From assembly GCF_019222765.1 (NCBI RefSeq), contig NZ_CP078145.1:6448001-6512000 (forward strand): a stretch of 64,000 nucleotides of DNA, in the 5' to 3' direction. The notes beneath the pieces were generated by a model. The model was not told the origin of the DNA. It worked only from the letters and a program-made list of their open reading frames with translations, and did not search any database. Numbering within the stretch: position 1 is the first letter of the stretch; each line of letters starts with the position of its first letter. The translations under genes and the position numbers were made by a program. This DNA comes from Nocardia iowensis (GTDB taxonomy: Bacteria; Actinomycetota; Actinomycetes; Mycobacteriales; Mycobacteriaceae). Positions 34,408-43,268 of the stretch are shown piece after piece.

Positions 34408-35130
34408 GTGAGTACCGAATCCACCATTGCGCCCACCATCGTGCTCGTCCACGGCGCGTTCGCCGATTCCTCCAGCTGGAACGGCGTCATCGAAAAGCTT
34501 CGCGCACAAGGATATTCCGTTATCGCTGCGGCTAATCCGTTGCGCGGCCTCGCCAACGACGCCGCCTACATCGGCTCGGTCCTCGATACCATCGATGGCC
34601 CGTGCGTCCTGGTCGGTCATTCCTACGGTGGCAGCGTCATCACCGTCGCGGCCGCCGCGAAGACGAACGTGACAGCGCTCGTCTATATCGCCGCCTTCAT
34701 ACCCGCCGAGGGCGAAAGTGCGCTGGAGTTGACAGACAAGTTCCCCGGTTCCACGCTCGGACCAACTACCCGTCCGGCGCTGTACCCGCTCGCCGACGCG
34801 AACACGGGCACCGAACTTTATATCCGCCAGGAGGAATTCCCGGCGCAGTTCGCCGCCGACGTCCCCGCCGAAATCGCCGAACTGATGGCCGCCACCCAGC
34901 GGCCTGTCGCTCTGGCCGGATTGCAGGAACCGGCCGCCGCGGCGGCATGGCGGACGATCCCCGCCTTCGCCCTGCTCACCACCGAGGACAAGAACATCCC
35001 CGTCGCGGCACAACGGTTCATGGCGGACCGTGCGGCCGCCCACACCGTCGAGGTGTCGGCCTCGCATGCGGTCGCGGTCTCCATACCGGGTGCGGTGAGT
35101 GACCTGATCGCGTTGGCGGCCAACAGATAG
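34408..35130 (+). CDS. Alpha/beta hydrolase (paralog of 32634-33350)
   Basis: The protein is 240 residues from a GTG. It repeats the landmarks of the first hydrolase: TIVLVHGAFADSSSWNGV, GHSYGGSVI with Ser, AFIPAEGES, LQEPAAAAAWRTIPAF and a C-terminal SASHAVAVS with His. The shared AAAAAW segment shows they are duplicates that diverged. It is the last gene of the presumed GlxA-linked hydrolase operon, followed by a bidirectional terminator. Confidence 0.87.
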   Translation: MSTESTIAPTIVLVHGAFADSSSWNGVIEKLRAQGYSVIAAANPLRGLANDAAYIGSVLDTIDGPCVLVGHSYGGSVITVAAAAKTNVTALVYIAAFIPAEGESALELTDKFPGSTLGPTTRPALYPLADANTGTELYIRQEEFPAQFAADVPAEIAELMAATQRPVALAGLQEPAAAAAWRTIPAFALLTTEDKNIPVAAQRFMADRAAAHTVEVSASHAVAVSIPGAVSDLIALAANR

Positions 35131-35156
35131 GCGAGTTCCGCACGGGTCGCCGACGA

Positions 35157-35201
35157 CGCGCCGACACTCAGTCAGACGATTTTCGCTGAGTGCTCGGCGC
35201 G
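35157..35201. terminator. Bidirectional terminator between convergent genes
   Basis: CGCGCCGACACTCAG pairs with CTGAGTGCTCGGCGCG (one bulged base) around a 14-base loop containing TTTT. It lies between the hydrolase stop at 35130 and the ferritin-like stop at 35220. Confidence 0.7.
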
Positions 35202-35219
35202 TTGCGGCGGCCCGTCTCG

Positions 35220-35990
35220 CTACTTCGACAAGCCCAGCACCGATCGCACAGATCCACCGCTCGTAACCGTCGAAACAGCCGTCGGCACAATCCCTTTGAA
35301 CAAAGCAATCACGTCGAGGACGAAACCGGTTCGGGTGACGCCCGATCGACGTAACGCCGACCCGTGGTCGATGGCGACAACCACCGCGGCACCGACCAGC
35401 ACGAGCCACCACAGCAACACCGGCACCAGCCGCGCCGGGCGTGCGGTCGGCGCGAACGCGGCACGCAGCCGTTGGCAGTGGAACGGGACGTGCCGCAATT
35501 CGTCGTTCAGGATCAACCCGGCAACCTGGCTGGTCAACACGTCGTCGGTGCCGTCGCGCAGCGCACGGTAATAGCGCAGCGCGACCACCTCGGCGACCAT
35601 CAGCACCATCAACTCCAGCCGCAAACCGAGCGCGCGGCGGAGCCGGACGAAGACCGCGTCGCTCCAATGACCGGAAATGGTCGGCCACTCACCGGCATTC
35701 AGGAGCAGCGCCAACATCCGAGCGTGATTGACTTCCTCCGCCACGAATAGGCGCACCGCGGCGGCATACACCGGGTCGCCCGCGGCTTCGGCCTTGGCGA
35801 TCAAATTCGCCCCGTCCCCGCTCTCACCGACCTGGAACCGCTGCACACTGCGAGCGACAGCCGGATCGAGAACCGCCCCTCGGCTCCAGTCGGGATCGCC
35901 CGCCGAGGCTCGCGCGAGCACTTTCGCTTCGAATTCCGTTGTCCATCGCGAGAACTCGCTCGATTCCTGCACGCTGGCCTCCATGCCCAT
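35220..35990 (-). CDS. Ferritin-like diiron-type protein with C-terminal membrane segment
   Basis: The protein is 256 residues from the ATG at 35990 (another ATG two codons later). Two helical motifs, VAEEVNHARML and LNDELRHVPFH, supply the paired E-x-x-H ligands of the ferritin-like fold; further Glu residues in preceding helices can complete a diiron site. A hydrophobic span (VPVLLWWLVLVGAAVVVAI) near residue 190 is unusual for soluble ferritins and suggests a membrane-associated oxidase or oxygenase. The frame remains open to 36212 but that part is not protein-like. The substrate is unknown. Confidence 0.75.
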   Translation of the reverse strand: MGMEASVQESSEFSRWTTEFEAKVLARASAGDPDWSRGAVLDPAVARSVQRFQVGESGDGANLIAKAEAAGDPVYAAAVRLFVAEEVNHARMLALLLNAGEWPTISGHWSDAVFVRLRRALGLRLELMVLMVAEVVALRYYRALRDGTDDVLTSQVAGLILNDELRHVPFHCQRLRAAFAPTARPARLVPVLLWWLVLVGAAVVVAIDHGSALRRSGVTRTGFVLDVIALFKGIVPTAVSTVTSGGSVRSVLGLSK

Positions 35991-36270
35991 CAGCTCGCCG
36001 CCCTGCCCTTCCTGAACTCTTGGCGGCCAACCTAGCCACCGGTTGTGCAGGTCCGAGGTCGCAAACGTGGAGATCCTGTGGAGAGATCCAGCATGGATGG
36101 CCCATGTGCACGATCCGTGCACCCCAGGGTCTCCGGGATGGAACTTCTTCGCGCCTGGCCGCCAATGACTGGAGGGATTTTTCGACAGCTCGGTTATCCG
36201 GCGGCTGTTCACGGTCGAACTTCGGATACTCGACGCCTACCTGCCCGTATTTCGCGAGAGGACAACGGCT

Positions 36271-37296
36271 TTGAGTAATCAGAAGAACGTGACGGTGGTC
36301 GAGGGGTTCGTGCCGGTGATCGACCTGTCGGACCGGCACAGTGCCGCGGGGCGTAGAACTATCGCCGAGGCGATCGGACATGCGTGCGCGACTTCGGGGT
36401 TCTTCACCATCGTGGGTCACGGGGTGCCGAGGGAACTCATCGACCGCATGTGCGCGACGAACCGGGAATTCTTCACGTTGCCCGACACGGCGAAAGACTC
36501 CGTCGCCCACCGGCCGGGCGTGTCCGGGTTCCGGCGCCTCGGCGGGTCGACCGCTCATAGTTTGGACAAGCAGACACCGCCGGACCTGTGTGAGGTGTTC
36601 TCGGCGCACGTGACCGGCGATTTGAGCGATCAGGAACGCGCCGGACTCGGCGACGACTGGGCCTCCTGGAAATTGGCGAACGTCTGGCCGACGGTGCCCG
36701 CCGACTTCGCGGACACCTGGCGCGAATACCTCGCGGCACTGACGCAATTGGCGGGCGACCTCATGCGCTTGTTCGCGCTGGCACTCAACCTCGAGGAAAA
36801 CTTCTTCGACGACCTCTTCGACCGCCATGTCTCCTCGGTGGCGGTCAACTACTACTTCCCGCAACGAGAAGCGCCGCTGCCGGGACAGCTGCGGCGCGGC
36901 GAACACACCGATTGGGGCAGTCTGACCATCCTCTACCAGGACACCGACATCGGCGGTCTCCAGGTGCGCGACGGCGGCGGTCAATGGCGTGACGTCCCCG
37001 CGAATCCCGGCGGCTTCATCGTGAACATCGGCGACCTGATGTCGCTGTGGACCGCGGGTCGATGGGTGTCGACCATGCATCGAGTGGTCAACCCGGAACG
37101 CGGAAACGCGTCGTCCCGCTTGTCGATTCCGTTCTTCTATCTACCCAACCACGATGCGGCCATCGACCCGATCGGGGCCTTCGCGGACCGGGGCGCTCAG
37201 GACCACTTCGGTGTTGCCACTGCCGGACAATGGATCTCGCGAAAGATGCAGAAGACCTTCGCGGCAGATCCCCACGACTACCAATCGGCTGACTGA
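36271..37296 (+). CDS. 2-oxoglutarate/Fe(II) oxygenase, isopenicillin-N-synthase family
   Basis: The protein is 341 residues from a TTG with GAGAGGA upstream. The N-terminal DIOX_N part is FVPVIDLSD, then ATSGFFTIVGHGVP. The C-terminal jelly roll carries the iron ligands HTD in GEHTDWGSLTIL and the distal His in STMHRVVNP, plus RLSIPFF with the RxS co-substrate motif. All catalytic residues are present. The family includes flavonoid, gibberellin and penicillin-pathway enzymes; in actinobacteria many are of unknown substrate. No biosynthetic cluster is evident around it. Confidence 0.9.
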   Translation: MSNQKNVTVVEGFVPVIDLSDRHSAAGRRTIAEAIGHACATSGFFTIVGHGVPRELIDRMCATNREFFTLPDTAKDSVAHRPGVSGFRRLGGSTAHSLDKQTPPDLCEVFSAHVTGDLSDQERAGLGDDWASWKLANVWPTVPADFADTWREYLAALTQLAGDLMRLFALALNLEENFFDDLFDRHVSSVAVNYYFPQREAPLPGQLRRGEHTDWGSLTILYQDTDIGGLQVRDGGGQWRDVPANPGGFIVNIGDLMSLWTAGRWVSTMHRVVNPERGNASSRLSIPFFYLPNHDAAIDPIGAFADRGAQDHFGVATAGQWISRKMQKTFAADPHDYQSAD

Positions 37297-37319
37297 ACCC
37301 GCACCGCAAGAGCACTTCT

Positions 37320-37350
37320 CGGGCCGCGCGCACCGACTCCGCGCGGCCCG
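37320..37350 (+). terminator. GC-rich hairpin after the oxygenase gene
   Basis: CGGGCCGCGCG and its exact complement CGCGCGGCCCG, nine-base loop, 24 bases past the stop. No U-run. Confidence 0.65.
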
Positions 37351-37437
37351 CACCGGGTCTGGCCGCATGACGAAATCGCACGCACCGTGTCAACCGCCGG
37401 GAAGTGGGCATTACGGCCGGTGAAGAAGTGAGGAACC

Positions 37438-38361
37438 ATGAGCATATTCCGAAGTGCGAGCAGTTATCGGCGACGTGGTCGGGTCGGCACCGTGCGGCGC
37501 GGCCGGGGACGGTCCGGCGGATATCGGCGCTGGGGTCGACGGTCCGGTGACTGGCGGCAGCGCAGGTCCACGAGTTCGGGCGGGTTGGAGGCGGCCGCGC
37601 GATTCGGATTCATCGCGCGCGGTATCGCCTACATCGTGCTCGGCATCATCGCGTTCATGCTGGCGGTCGGCACGGCCGAGCACGAACCGGACGGCGGCGG
37701 GGCACTCGCGGCGATCGCGAGCAAACCGCTGGGATATCTGCTGCTGTGGATCCTGCTATTCGGCTTCGCCGCCTTGGTGGTGTGGCGAGTGACCCAGGTG
37801 GCCAGTGCTCGGCGAACGTATTCGGGCGGGCACCGGGCCTACGCCATCGTGTCCGGAATCGTCTATGCGCTAGCATTTTTGGGCACCCTGCGCTACGTGG
37901 TGCACGGCCGGACACCGAAGCCGAGTGACGCCATCGCGCGCGATCTGACCGCCCGCATATTGAGCTGGGACGGCGGACAGGTGGTCGTTCTGCTGATCGG
38001 CCTCGCCATCCTCGCCTTCGGAATCTGGCAGACGATACGAGGCCTCAGACTCGAATTCGTCGATGATCTTCGAATGGGCTGGATGACCCGCGGCTCACGT
38101 GGGGCCGTGATCTGGCTGGGCCGCATCGGCTACGTCGCGCGAGGTGCGATAGTCATCGGCATCGGACTCGCCGCCGTCGTAGCGGCGCTGAACTACGACC
38201 CCGCCGACGCCAAGGGCATCGATGCGGTCCTGCACGATTTCGCCGGAAACCCCTTCGGCCCATGGCTTCTCATCCTGATCGCCTTGGGCCTGATGGCCTT
38301 CGGCGCCTTGTCCTTCCTGGAAGCCAAATACCGCAGAACCTACGGCGGCGTCCCCGTCTGA
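37438..38361 (+). CDS. DUF1206 membrane protein
   Basis: The protein is 307 residues. A strongly basic N-terminus of about 50 residues (many Arg, Gly, Ser) precedes six membrane segments in three repeated pairs. Each pair starts with an aromatic R-G-x-A/I-Y signature: RFGFIARGIAYIVLGI, the central HRAYAIVSGIVYALAFLG, and RIGYVARGAIVIGIGLAA. That is the triplicated DUF1206 pattern. Its function is unknown. It follows the oxygenase at 36271 by 140 bases, but a hairpin lies between, so they are probably separate units. Confidence 0.87.
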   Translation: MSIFRSASSYRRRGRVGTVRRGRGRSGGYRRWGRRSGDWRQRRSTSSGGLEAAARFGFIARGIAYIVLGIIAFMLAVGTAEHEPDGGGALAAIASKPLGYLLLWILLFGFAALVVWRVTQVASARRTYSGGHRAYAIVSGIVYALAFLGTLRYVVHGRTPKPSDAIARDLTARILSWDGGQVVVLLIGLAILAFGIWQTIRGLRLEFVDDLRMGWMTRGSRGAVIWLGRIGYVARGAIVIGIGLAAVVAALNYDPADAKGIDAVLHDFAGNPFGPWLLILIALGLMAFGALSFLEAKYRRTYGGVPV

Positions 38362-38581
38362 GTAGTCCCCTATCGATCTGATCGAACCGCGCCGCCGATC
38401 TCAGAGAGGCCCTGCACTCTTCACAGGGTGAACTGCCCTTGCGAGGGGTGTGCGAAGGCTCTGTGAAACGCTAGTGCCACGCCTGATGAGAGCCGTGGTT
38501 TCCGCGCTGGAGGTTTGGCTGCGGTGGGTTGGTCCTGCGTGTACAAACGTGGATGGGTGTAGCTAGCAGCGCGAGGTGACT

Positions 38582-39394
38582 ATGTGGAAGATCTGTCGGA
38601 CCTGTGCGGTCGAGCACGATGATGCGGCGCAGACCTGTCGTATCTGTGCGGACGAACGACAGTGGGTGCCCGCCGAGGGGCAGCAGTGGACCACTCTCGA
38701 CGAGCTTGCCGCGGCAGGTCACAAGGTTGCGGTGCGTGAGCTGGAGCCGGATCTGTTCGGCTTGACGGTCGAGCCGCAGTTCGGCATCGGACAGGAATCG
38801 CATCTGCTGCGCACCCCGGCGGGAAATCTGCTGTGGGACCTGACCGGCTATGTCGACGAGGACGCCGCGCGCCGGGTCCTCGAACTCGGCGAAGTCGTCG
38901 CCATCGTGCCGAGCCACCCGCACCATTACGGCGTGCAGGTGGAGTGGAGCCGGGCGTTGGGCGGCGTGCCGGTGCTTGTCGCCGAACCTGACTTCGAGTG
39001 GATCGCCCGGCCCGACCCGGTGATTCGCCCATGGTCCGGTCAGCTCGATCTGCTACCGGGCATCACCCTGCGCCAGTTGGGCGGACACTTTCCGGGCAGT
39101 GCGGTGGCCCACTGGGCAGCCGGGGCCGGGGGCAAGGGAGTGCTGTTCAGCGCGGACACCATCCACGCCAACCCGGACCGCAAATCGGTCACCTTCATGC
39201 GCAGCTACCCCAACCGCATCCCGCTGTCGCCCGCCGTGGTGGAGCGCGTCACCCGTGCCGTCGAAGAGTTCGAGTTCGACCGCCTCTACGACAATTTCGG
39301 CAAAATCATCGACGGCGACGCCCGCGCCACCGTCCGTCGCTCTGCCGACCGCTATATCGGCTGGGTGCGTGGGGATTTCGACCATATGACCTGA
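38582..39394 (+). CDS. MBL-fold hydrolase-like protein with N-terminal zinc ribbon
   Basis: The protein is 270 residues from the ATG at 38582 (GAGG five bases before). Two CxxC pairs, CRTC and CRIC, at residues 4-22 form a small zinc ribbon. A metallo-beta-lactamase fold follows: GIGQESHLLRTPAGNLLWD, IVPSHPHHYG, GGHFPGS and FSADTIH. The usual HxHxDH reads HPHHYG, so the Asp and last His ligands are missing, while the later His and Asp are kept. It may bind only one metal or have another role. Related proteins are common in actinobacteria and unassigned. Confidence 0.75.
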   Translation: MWKICRTCAVEHDDAAQTCRICADERQWVPAEGQQWTTLDELAAAGHKVAVRELEPDLFGLTVEPQFGIGQESHLLRTPAGNLLWDLTGYVDEDAARRVLELGEVVAIVPSHPHHYGVQVEWSRALGGVPVLVAEPDFEWIARPDPVIRPWSGQLDLLPGITLRQLGGHFPGSAVAHWAAGAGGKGVLFSADTIHANPDRKSVTFMRSYPNRIPLSPAVVERVTRAVEEFEFDRLYDNFGKIIDGDARATVRRSADRYIGWVRGDFDHMT

Positions 39395-39399
39395 GAACC

Positions 39400-39792
39400 T
39401 TGCTCCATCAACAACATTCACGCCTGGTCACCAAGGCGGCCGCTCAGTGGAAAGGCCACACGCCCACCGAACTGATCGCGCAGTTGCGTGCATGCGCGAG
39501 CTCGGCTCGGCGGGCGCCCGGTGCGGCACCGGTGGATCCGTTGGTCGACATCATCGTGCACGGGCAGGACATCGCCCGCCCACTCGAACGAAATTGGCAG
39601 ACCCCTACCGAGCGGGTCGCCGCCGCGCTCGATCACGTAGTCGCCAGCCGGTTCTATGGTGCGCGGAAACGGTTGCGCGGTGCCCGGTTGACCGCGACCG
39701 ACACGGACTGGACCTACGGAGACGGACCCGAGGAGATCCACGGGTCTGTGACCGACCTGCTGCTCGTCGCGACAGGCCGTCAGGCTGCGTAG
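39400..39792 (+). pseudogene. Truncated TIGR03083/maleylpyruvate-isomerase-like gene
   Basis: The frame encodes only the middle and C-terminal portion of a mycothiol-dependent maleylpyruvate isomerase family (TIGR03083) protein: PVDPLVDIIVHGQDIARPL, ATDTDWTYGDGPEEIHGS, LLLVATGRQAA. Full-length relatives begin with an N-terminal four-helix DinB-like part containing the CAGWTVxDVxAHL metal motif; that part is absent, replaced by the end of the MBL gene. The C-terminus is also short. The best start is a TTG at 39400. Probably a decayed remnant, unless the fragment is still translated. Confidence 0.65.
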
Positions 39793-39817
39793 CTACTCGA
39801 TGTCAGTGCGCGCCAGG

Positions 39818-40453
39818 TCAATTGGCTCGTCCCACTGACACGGCGGCCAGTTCCTCGTGCAGGTAAGGAGTGATGTTGCGCATCACTCGCGCTACGTAAT
39901 CTTCCTTCTCCCCAACCGGAGCGACGTAATGCAATGCGTCTTGGGCCGCTTCGACACTTTCCAGGCGAGCGATCATCCAAGCCGCAAGGTAGGGCGATGC
40001 GAGACAGCCACCGGCCGTGGCGACGTTACCCTTGGCGAAGAAGGGTTGATTGAGCACATCGACACCGGCGGCCTGGACCCAGGGTTTGGTCGTGAGATCG
40101 GTACATGCGGGAACACCGTCGAGCAATCCGAGTTCGGCCAGCACCAATGTCCCGGAACATTGTCCGGCCAGCAGCTGCCGAGACGGGTCGAGCCGCAGCC
40201 GCGCCATCAGCGCCTGGTCCGCAACGACTTCGCGGGTCTGCATGCCGCTGCCCACGAGGACCGCGTCCGCAACGTTGGCTTCTTCGAGCGTGGCCATCGA
40301 CTCGATCACCACACCGTTCATCGAACGGACGCGCTGGGTAGGACTGGCAATCGACACCCGCCAATCCGGCTTCTTGATCCGGTTGAGCACACCGAGCGCG
40401 ATGAGGGAGTCGAGTTCGTTGTAGCCCTCGAAGGTGAGGATAGCTATATGCAT
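39818..40453 (-). CDS. DJ-1/PfpI family protein
   Basis: The protein is 211 residues from the ATG at 40453. HIAILTFEGYNELDSLIALGVL opens the DJ-1/PfpI fold and AGQCSGTLVLAELGLL (Cys99) is the nucleophile elbow; FFAKGNVATAGGCLASPYLAAWMI follows. It lacks any DNA-binding domain, unlike the GlxA protein at 31483. Members include isonitrile hydratases and stress chaperones or deglycases; which applies here is not decidable. It is divergent from a MocR regulator that very likely controls it. Confidence 0.85.
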   Translation of the reverse strand: MHIAILTFEGYNELDSLIALGVLNRIKKPDWRVSIASPTQRVRSMNGVVIESMATLEEANVADAVLVGSGMQTREVVADQALMARLRLDPSRQLLAGQCSGTLVLAELGLLDGVPACTDLTTKPWVQAAGVDVLNQPFFAKGNVATAGGCLASPYLAAWMIARLESVEAAQDALHYVAPVGEKEDYVARVMRNITPYLHEELAAVSVGRAN

Positions 40454-40502
40454 GGCAACGCCTTTCACGGTTGATGCCAGGCACTCTATGATCCCCGATC
40501 CG

Positions 40503-40533
40503 ATACAATCAAAGAATTGTCATGCATACAATC
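40503..40533. promoter_or_regulatory. MocR-type operator with direct and inverted repeats
   Basis: ATACAATC occurs twice in direct orientation (40503-40510 and 40526-40533, 23 bases apart) and an inverted ATTGT lies between them at 40516-40520. Direct plus inverted repeats in the gap between a MocR gene and its divergent target are the known pattern of GabR/PdxR-type operators. Confidence 0.6.
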
Positions 40534-40538
40534 GGCGC

Positions 40539-41876
40539 GTGGCGTTCTCTCGATACAAGGGTGTGGTGGACGCGTTGGCGTCCGATATCCGGGCGGGTCG
40601 GTTGCCGTCGGGCACGCGGTTGCCGACTCATCGCCAACTCGCGGCCAGCGAAGGAATAGCTCTGGTCACGGCGTCGCGGATCTACGCCGAGTTGGCAGCC
40701 ATGGGCCTGGTGAGTGGGGAGCCCGGCCGAGGCACCTTCGTTCGGGAGACGACGCTGCCGCCCAGCCACGGCATCGACCAGCCTGCGGCCGCGGTGGACA
40801 CGGTGGATCTCAACTTCAACTACCCTGCGCTGCCCGGTCAGGCCGACATGCTGCGTCGGGCATTGCGTCAGCTCGCGTCTTCAGGTGACGTCGAGGCCCT
40901 GTTGCGGTACCAGCCCCACGGTGGGCGCCCGCATGAGCGGAGCACGGTGGCTCGGCATCTGGCGGAGCGCGGTGTGCCGGTCGACGGCGATCAGGTCTTG
41001 ATCGTCAGTGGGGCTCAGCACGGATTGGCCGCCACGGCCATGGCGACGCTGCAGCCCGGAGACGTCGTGGCGGCCGATGCCCTGACCTATCCGGGCTTCA
41101 AGGTGCTCGCCCACGCGCTGCATCTGGAGCTGGCACCGCTTCCCGCAGCGGGCCACGCGTCCGATCTCGACGCCCTCGAGCAACTGTGCGCGACGCGGCG
41201 GGTCCGTGCCGTGTATGCGATGCCGACGCTGCACAACCCGTTGGGATGGGTCACGACAGCGCGGCACCGTGAACAGTTGGTCGAGATCGCGCGCCGATAC
41301 GAACTCCTCGTCATCGAGGATGCCGCGTACGCGTTCCTGGCTGAGCAGCCACCGCTCCCGCTGGCGGCGCTCGCACCGGAGAGAACCGTGTACGTTTCCG
41401 GGCTTTCCAAGAACGTCGCGACCGGTCTGCGCTTCGGCTTCATCGCTGCCCCAACCTCTTTGGTGCCCGCGATCGAACGCACGATCCGCGCCACCACCTG
41501 GAACACACCCGCGGTGATGACAGCGATCGCGTGCCGGTGGCTCGATGACGGCACCGTCACCCGGCTGGAGGCGCAAAAGCGCGAGGACGCACTGACCAGG
41601 CAGGCGATTGCCCGCGCAGCACTTGCGGGGTTACCGCAGGTCAGCCATCCGTCGTCATACTTCCTCTGGCTTCCGCTCCCCGAAGACGTGCGAGCCGACC
41701 AGATAGCGGCAGAGCTCCTACGCGAACACGTATCGGTGTCCACGGCAGAACCGTTCGCCACGTCTGCCCATGTGCCGCACGCGATCCGGCTGGCTCTCGG
41801 TTCGACAGACCTGGATACCCTGCGTGAAGCCCTGGAAAAGGTGAAACGAGTCGTAGACGCACACGCCTACCGGTGA
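40539..41876 (+). CDS. MocR-family regulator (GntR helix-turn-helix fused to PLP aminotransferase fold)
   Basis: The protein is 445 residues from a GTG. Residues 1-72 are a GntR winged helix (VVDALASDIRAGRLPSGTRLPTHRQLA, LVTASRIYAELAAMGLVSGEPGRGTFV). The rest is a fold-type I aminotransferase: NFNYPALPGQ, VSGAQHGLAATAMA, MPTLHNPLGWV, EDAAYAFL and SGLSKNVATGLRFGF with the PLP-binding Lys. MocR proteins sense PLP or amino compounds rather than catalysing transamination. The target is probably the divergent DJ-1 gene through the repeats at 40503-40533. Confidence 0.92.
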   Translation: MAFSRYKGVVDALASDIRAGRLPSGTRLPTHRQLAASEGIALVTASRIYAELAAMGLVSGEPGRGTFVRETTLPPSHGIDQPAAAVDTVDLNFNYPALPGQADMLRRALRQLASSGDVEALLRYQPHGGRPHERSTVARHLAERGVPVDGDQVLIVSGAQHGLAATAMATLQPGDVVAADALTYPGFKVLAHALHLELAPLPAAGHASDLDALEQLCATRRVRAVYAMPTLHNPLGWVTTARHREQLVEIARRYELLVIEDAAYAFLAEQPPLPLAALAPERTVYVSGLSKNVATGLRFGFIAAPTSLVPAIERTIRATTWNTPAVMTAIACRWLDDGTVTRLEAQKREDALTRQAIARAALAGLPQVSHPSSYFLWLPLPEDVRADQIAAELLREHVSVSTAEPFATSAHVPHAIRLALGSTDLDTLREALEKVKRVVDAHAYR

Positions 41877-42017
41877 ACCAGCTGAGGCTCGTCTCGCCGG
41901 AATGCGCTGACGCCTCCAGGCGTCTCTGGACAGGGAGAATTCCCGCACCGTAGCCGTGGGCCGACCACACTCAGCGCTGTTGATCTGAGATGCGGTGCAT
42001 CGGGTCTAGGATTAGGT

Positions 42018-43205
42018 ATGCCCGGCGAAGTTCGCGCTGAAATCGGTTGGCAGCGGGCGATTGTCGATCATGACATTCCGTCCGCACTCATCGCGCGGGC
42101 GCAACGCAATGGCGGGATCATGCGGGTCCGTGTCCCACTGCCGGGCCGGTTTTGGCTGATCACCGATAGCGACCTCATCGATCGTGTGCTGCGTACCAGC
42201 GCAGCGGAATTCGACAAGGGTGGCTCGATCTATCGGATCATCCGCAATGCCACCGGCGACGAGGGTTTGTTCGTGGTCAACGATCCGCAAACGTGGCGGA
42301 TCTTGCGCGAGCACACGAATCCCGCGTTCACGGCAAGCAAACTGACACCCCTCGCACACGAAAGTGTCCGCCGATTGCTCGATCGAATCGACGGCTGGAA
42401 CCCGGACCGAGCCGTCGACGTGTTCACCGAATTCAAGCTACTCAACGTGGAACTGCTGGCACTACATCTATTCGGACAGGCCGTCGACTGCGCGGCACTG
42501 GTGCGGCTGGCCCAGCCGATCTTCGACAGCCAACGCAAGCAATGGTTCCGAATCGGCGGCGGCAAGTACCGGCGCGCCATCGCGGCCATGGATACCGAAG
42601 TCCACTCCATCATCGACCGGCGACGCGCCTTGGACACCTGCGACGGCGACCTGCTCGGGCAGCTGTTGCAGGTGCGTCCGAAACTTCCGGCTCAGCGCAT
42701 ACGCGATCAGGTAGTAAGCCACCTGCTGGCGGGTTTCGACAGCACGGCATGCGCGCAGGCGTGGGCCTGCGTGCGACTGGCCGACAATCCCGCCGAGCTG
42801 GCCGAATTGCGTACCGAAATCGAAGACGTGCTGGGCAGCCGCGCGCCCACCCCAGCCGACCTCCCCCGATTGCCGCTACTCACCTCATTTTTCGCCGATG
42901 TAGTCGCACAGCGACCATCGTTCCCACTCATCTTCCGCCACGCAGCGATCGACACCGCACTGGCCGGCCGCCCACTACATCCCGGCGACCAGCTGTTCAT
43001 CGCACTCGGGCCCGCCCGCCTACCCTTCGGCACCGGCAAACGAAAATGCATCGGCGAACCGCTGGCCCTACTTACCGGCACCCTATCCATCGCCGTGCTG
43101 GTCCAGCGGTTCAGCCAATGGCAACGCACCCGACCAGGGAACCAGCAGGTCCGCTACGCAACCACAGCCCCGCCGCGCCACAGCGAAATCCACTTCAGGC
43201 CATGA
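42018..43205 (+). CDS. Cytochrome P450-like protein lacking ExxR and the meander region
   Basis: The protein is 395 residues. The I-helix LLAGFDSTACAQAW and the heme loop LPFGTGKRKCIGEPLALL (Cys344) are P450 hallmarks. However, the K-helix ExxR motif is not present: the matching segment reads DVVAQRPSFPLIFRHA, with Asp for Glu and no Arg at the right place. LFIALGPA then runs directly into the heme loop, skipping the roughly 40-residue meander with its PERF-type motif. The frame is intact, so the deletion is in-frame. It could fold poorly or be a pseudoenzyme. No ferredoxin is nearby. Confidence 0.75.
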   Translation: MPGEVRAEIGWQRAIVDHDIPSALIARAQRNGGIMRVRVPLPGRFWLITDSDLIDRVLRTSAAEFDKGGSIYRIIRNATGDEGLFVVNDPQTWRILREHTNPAFTASKLTPLAHESVRRLLDRIDGWNPDRAVDVFTEFKLLNVELLALHLFGQAVDCAALVRLAQPIFDSQRKQWFRIGGGKYRRAIAAMDTEVHSIIDRRRALDTCDGDLLGQLLQVRPKLPAQRIRDQVVSHLLAGFDSTACAQAWACVRLADNPAELAELRTEIEDVLGSRAPTPADLPRLPLLTSFFADVVAQRPSFPLIFRHAAIDTALAGRPLHPGDQLFIALGPARLPFGTGKRKCIGEPLALLTGTLSIAVLVQRFSQWQRTRPGNQQVRYATTAPPRHSEIHFRP

Positions 43206-43268
43206 TCATCGCGCTGCCCGCCGGACCAGGCACACCCCCGCCTCGGCCGCACCTGCGCGAATCGTGCG

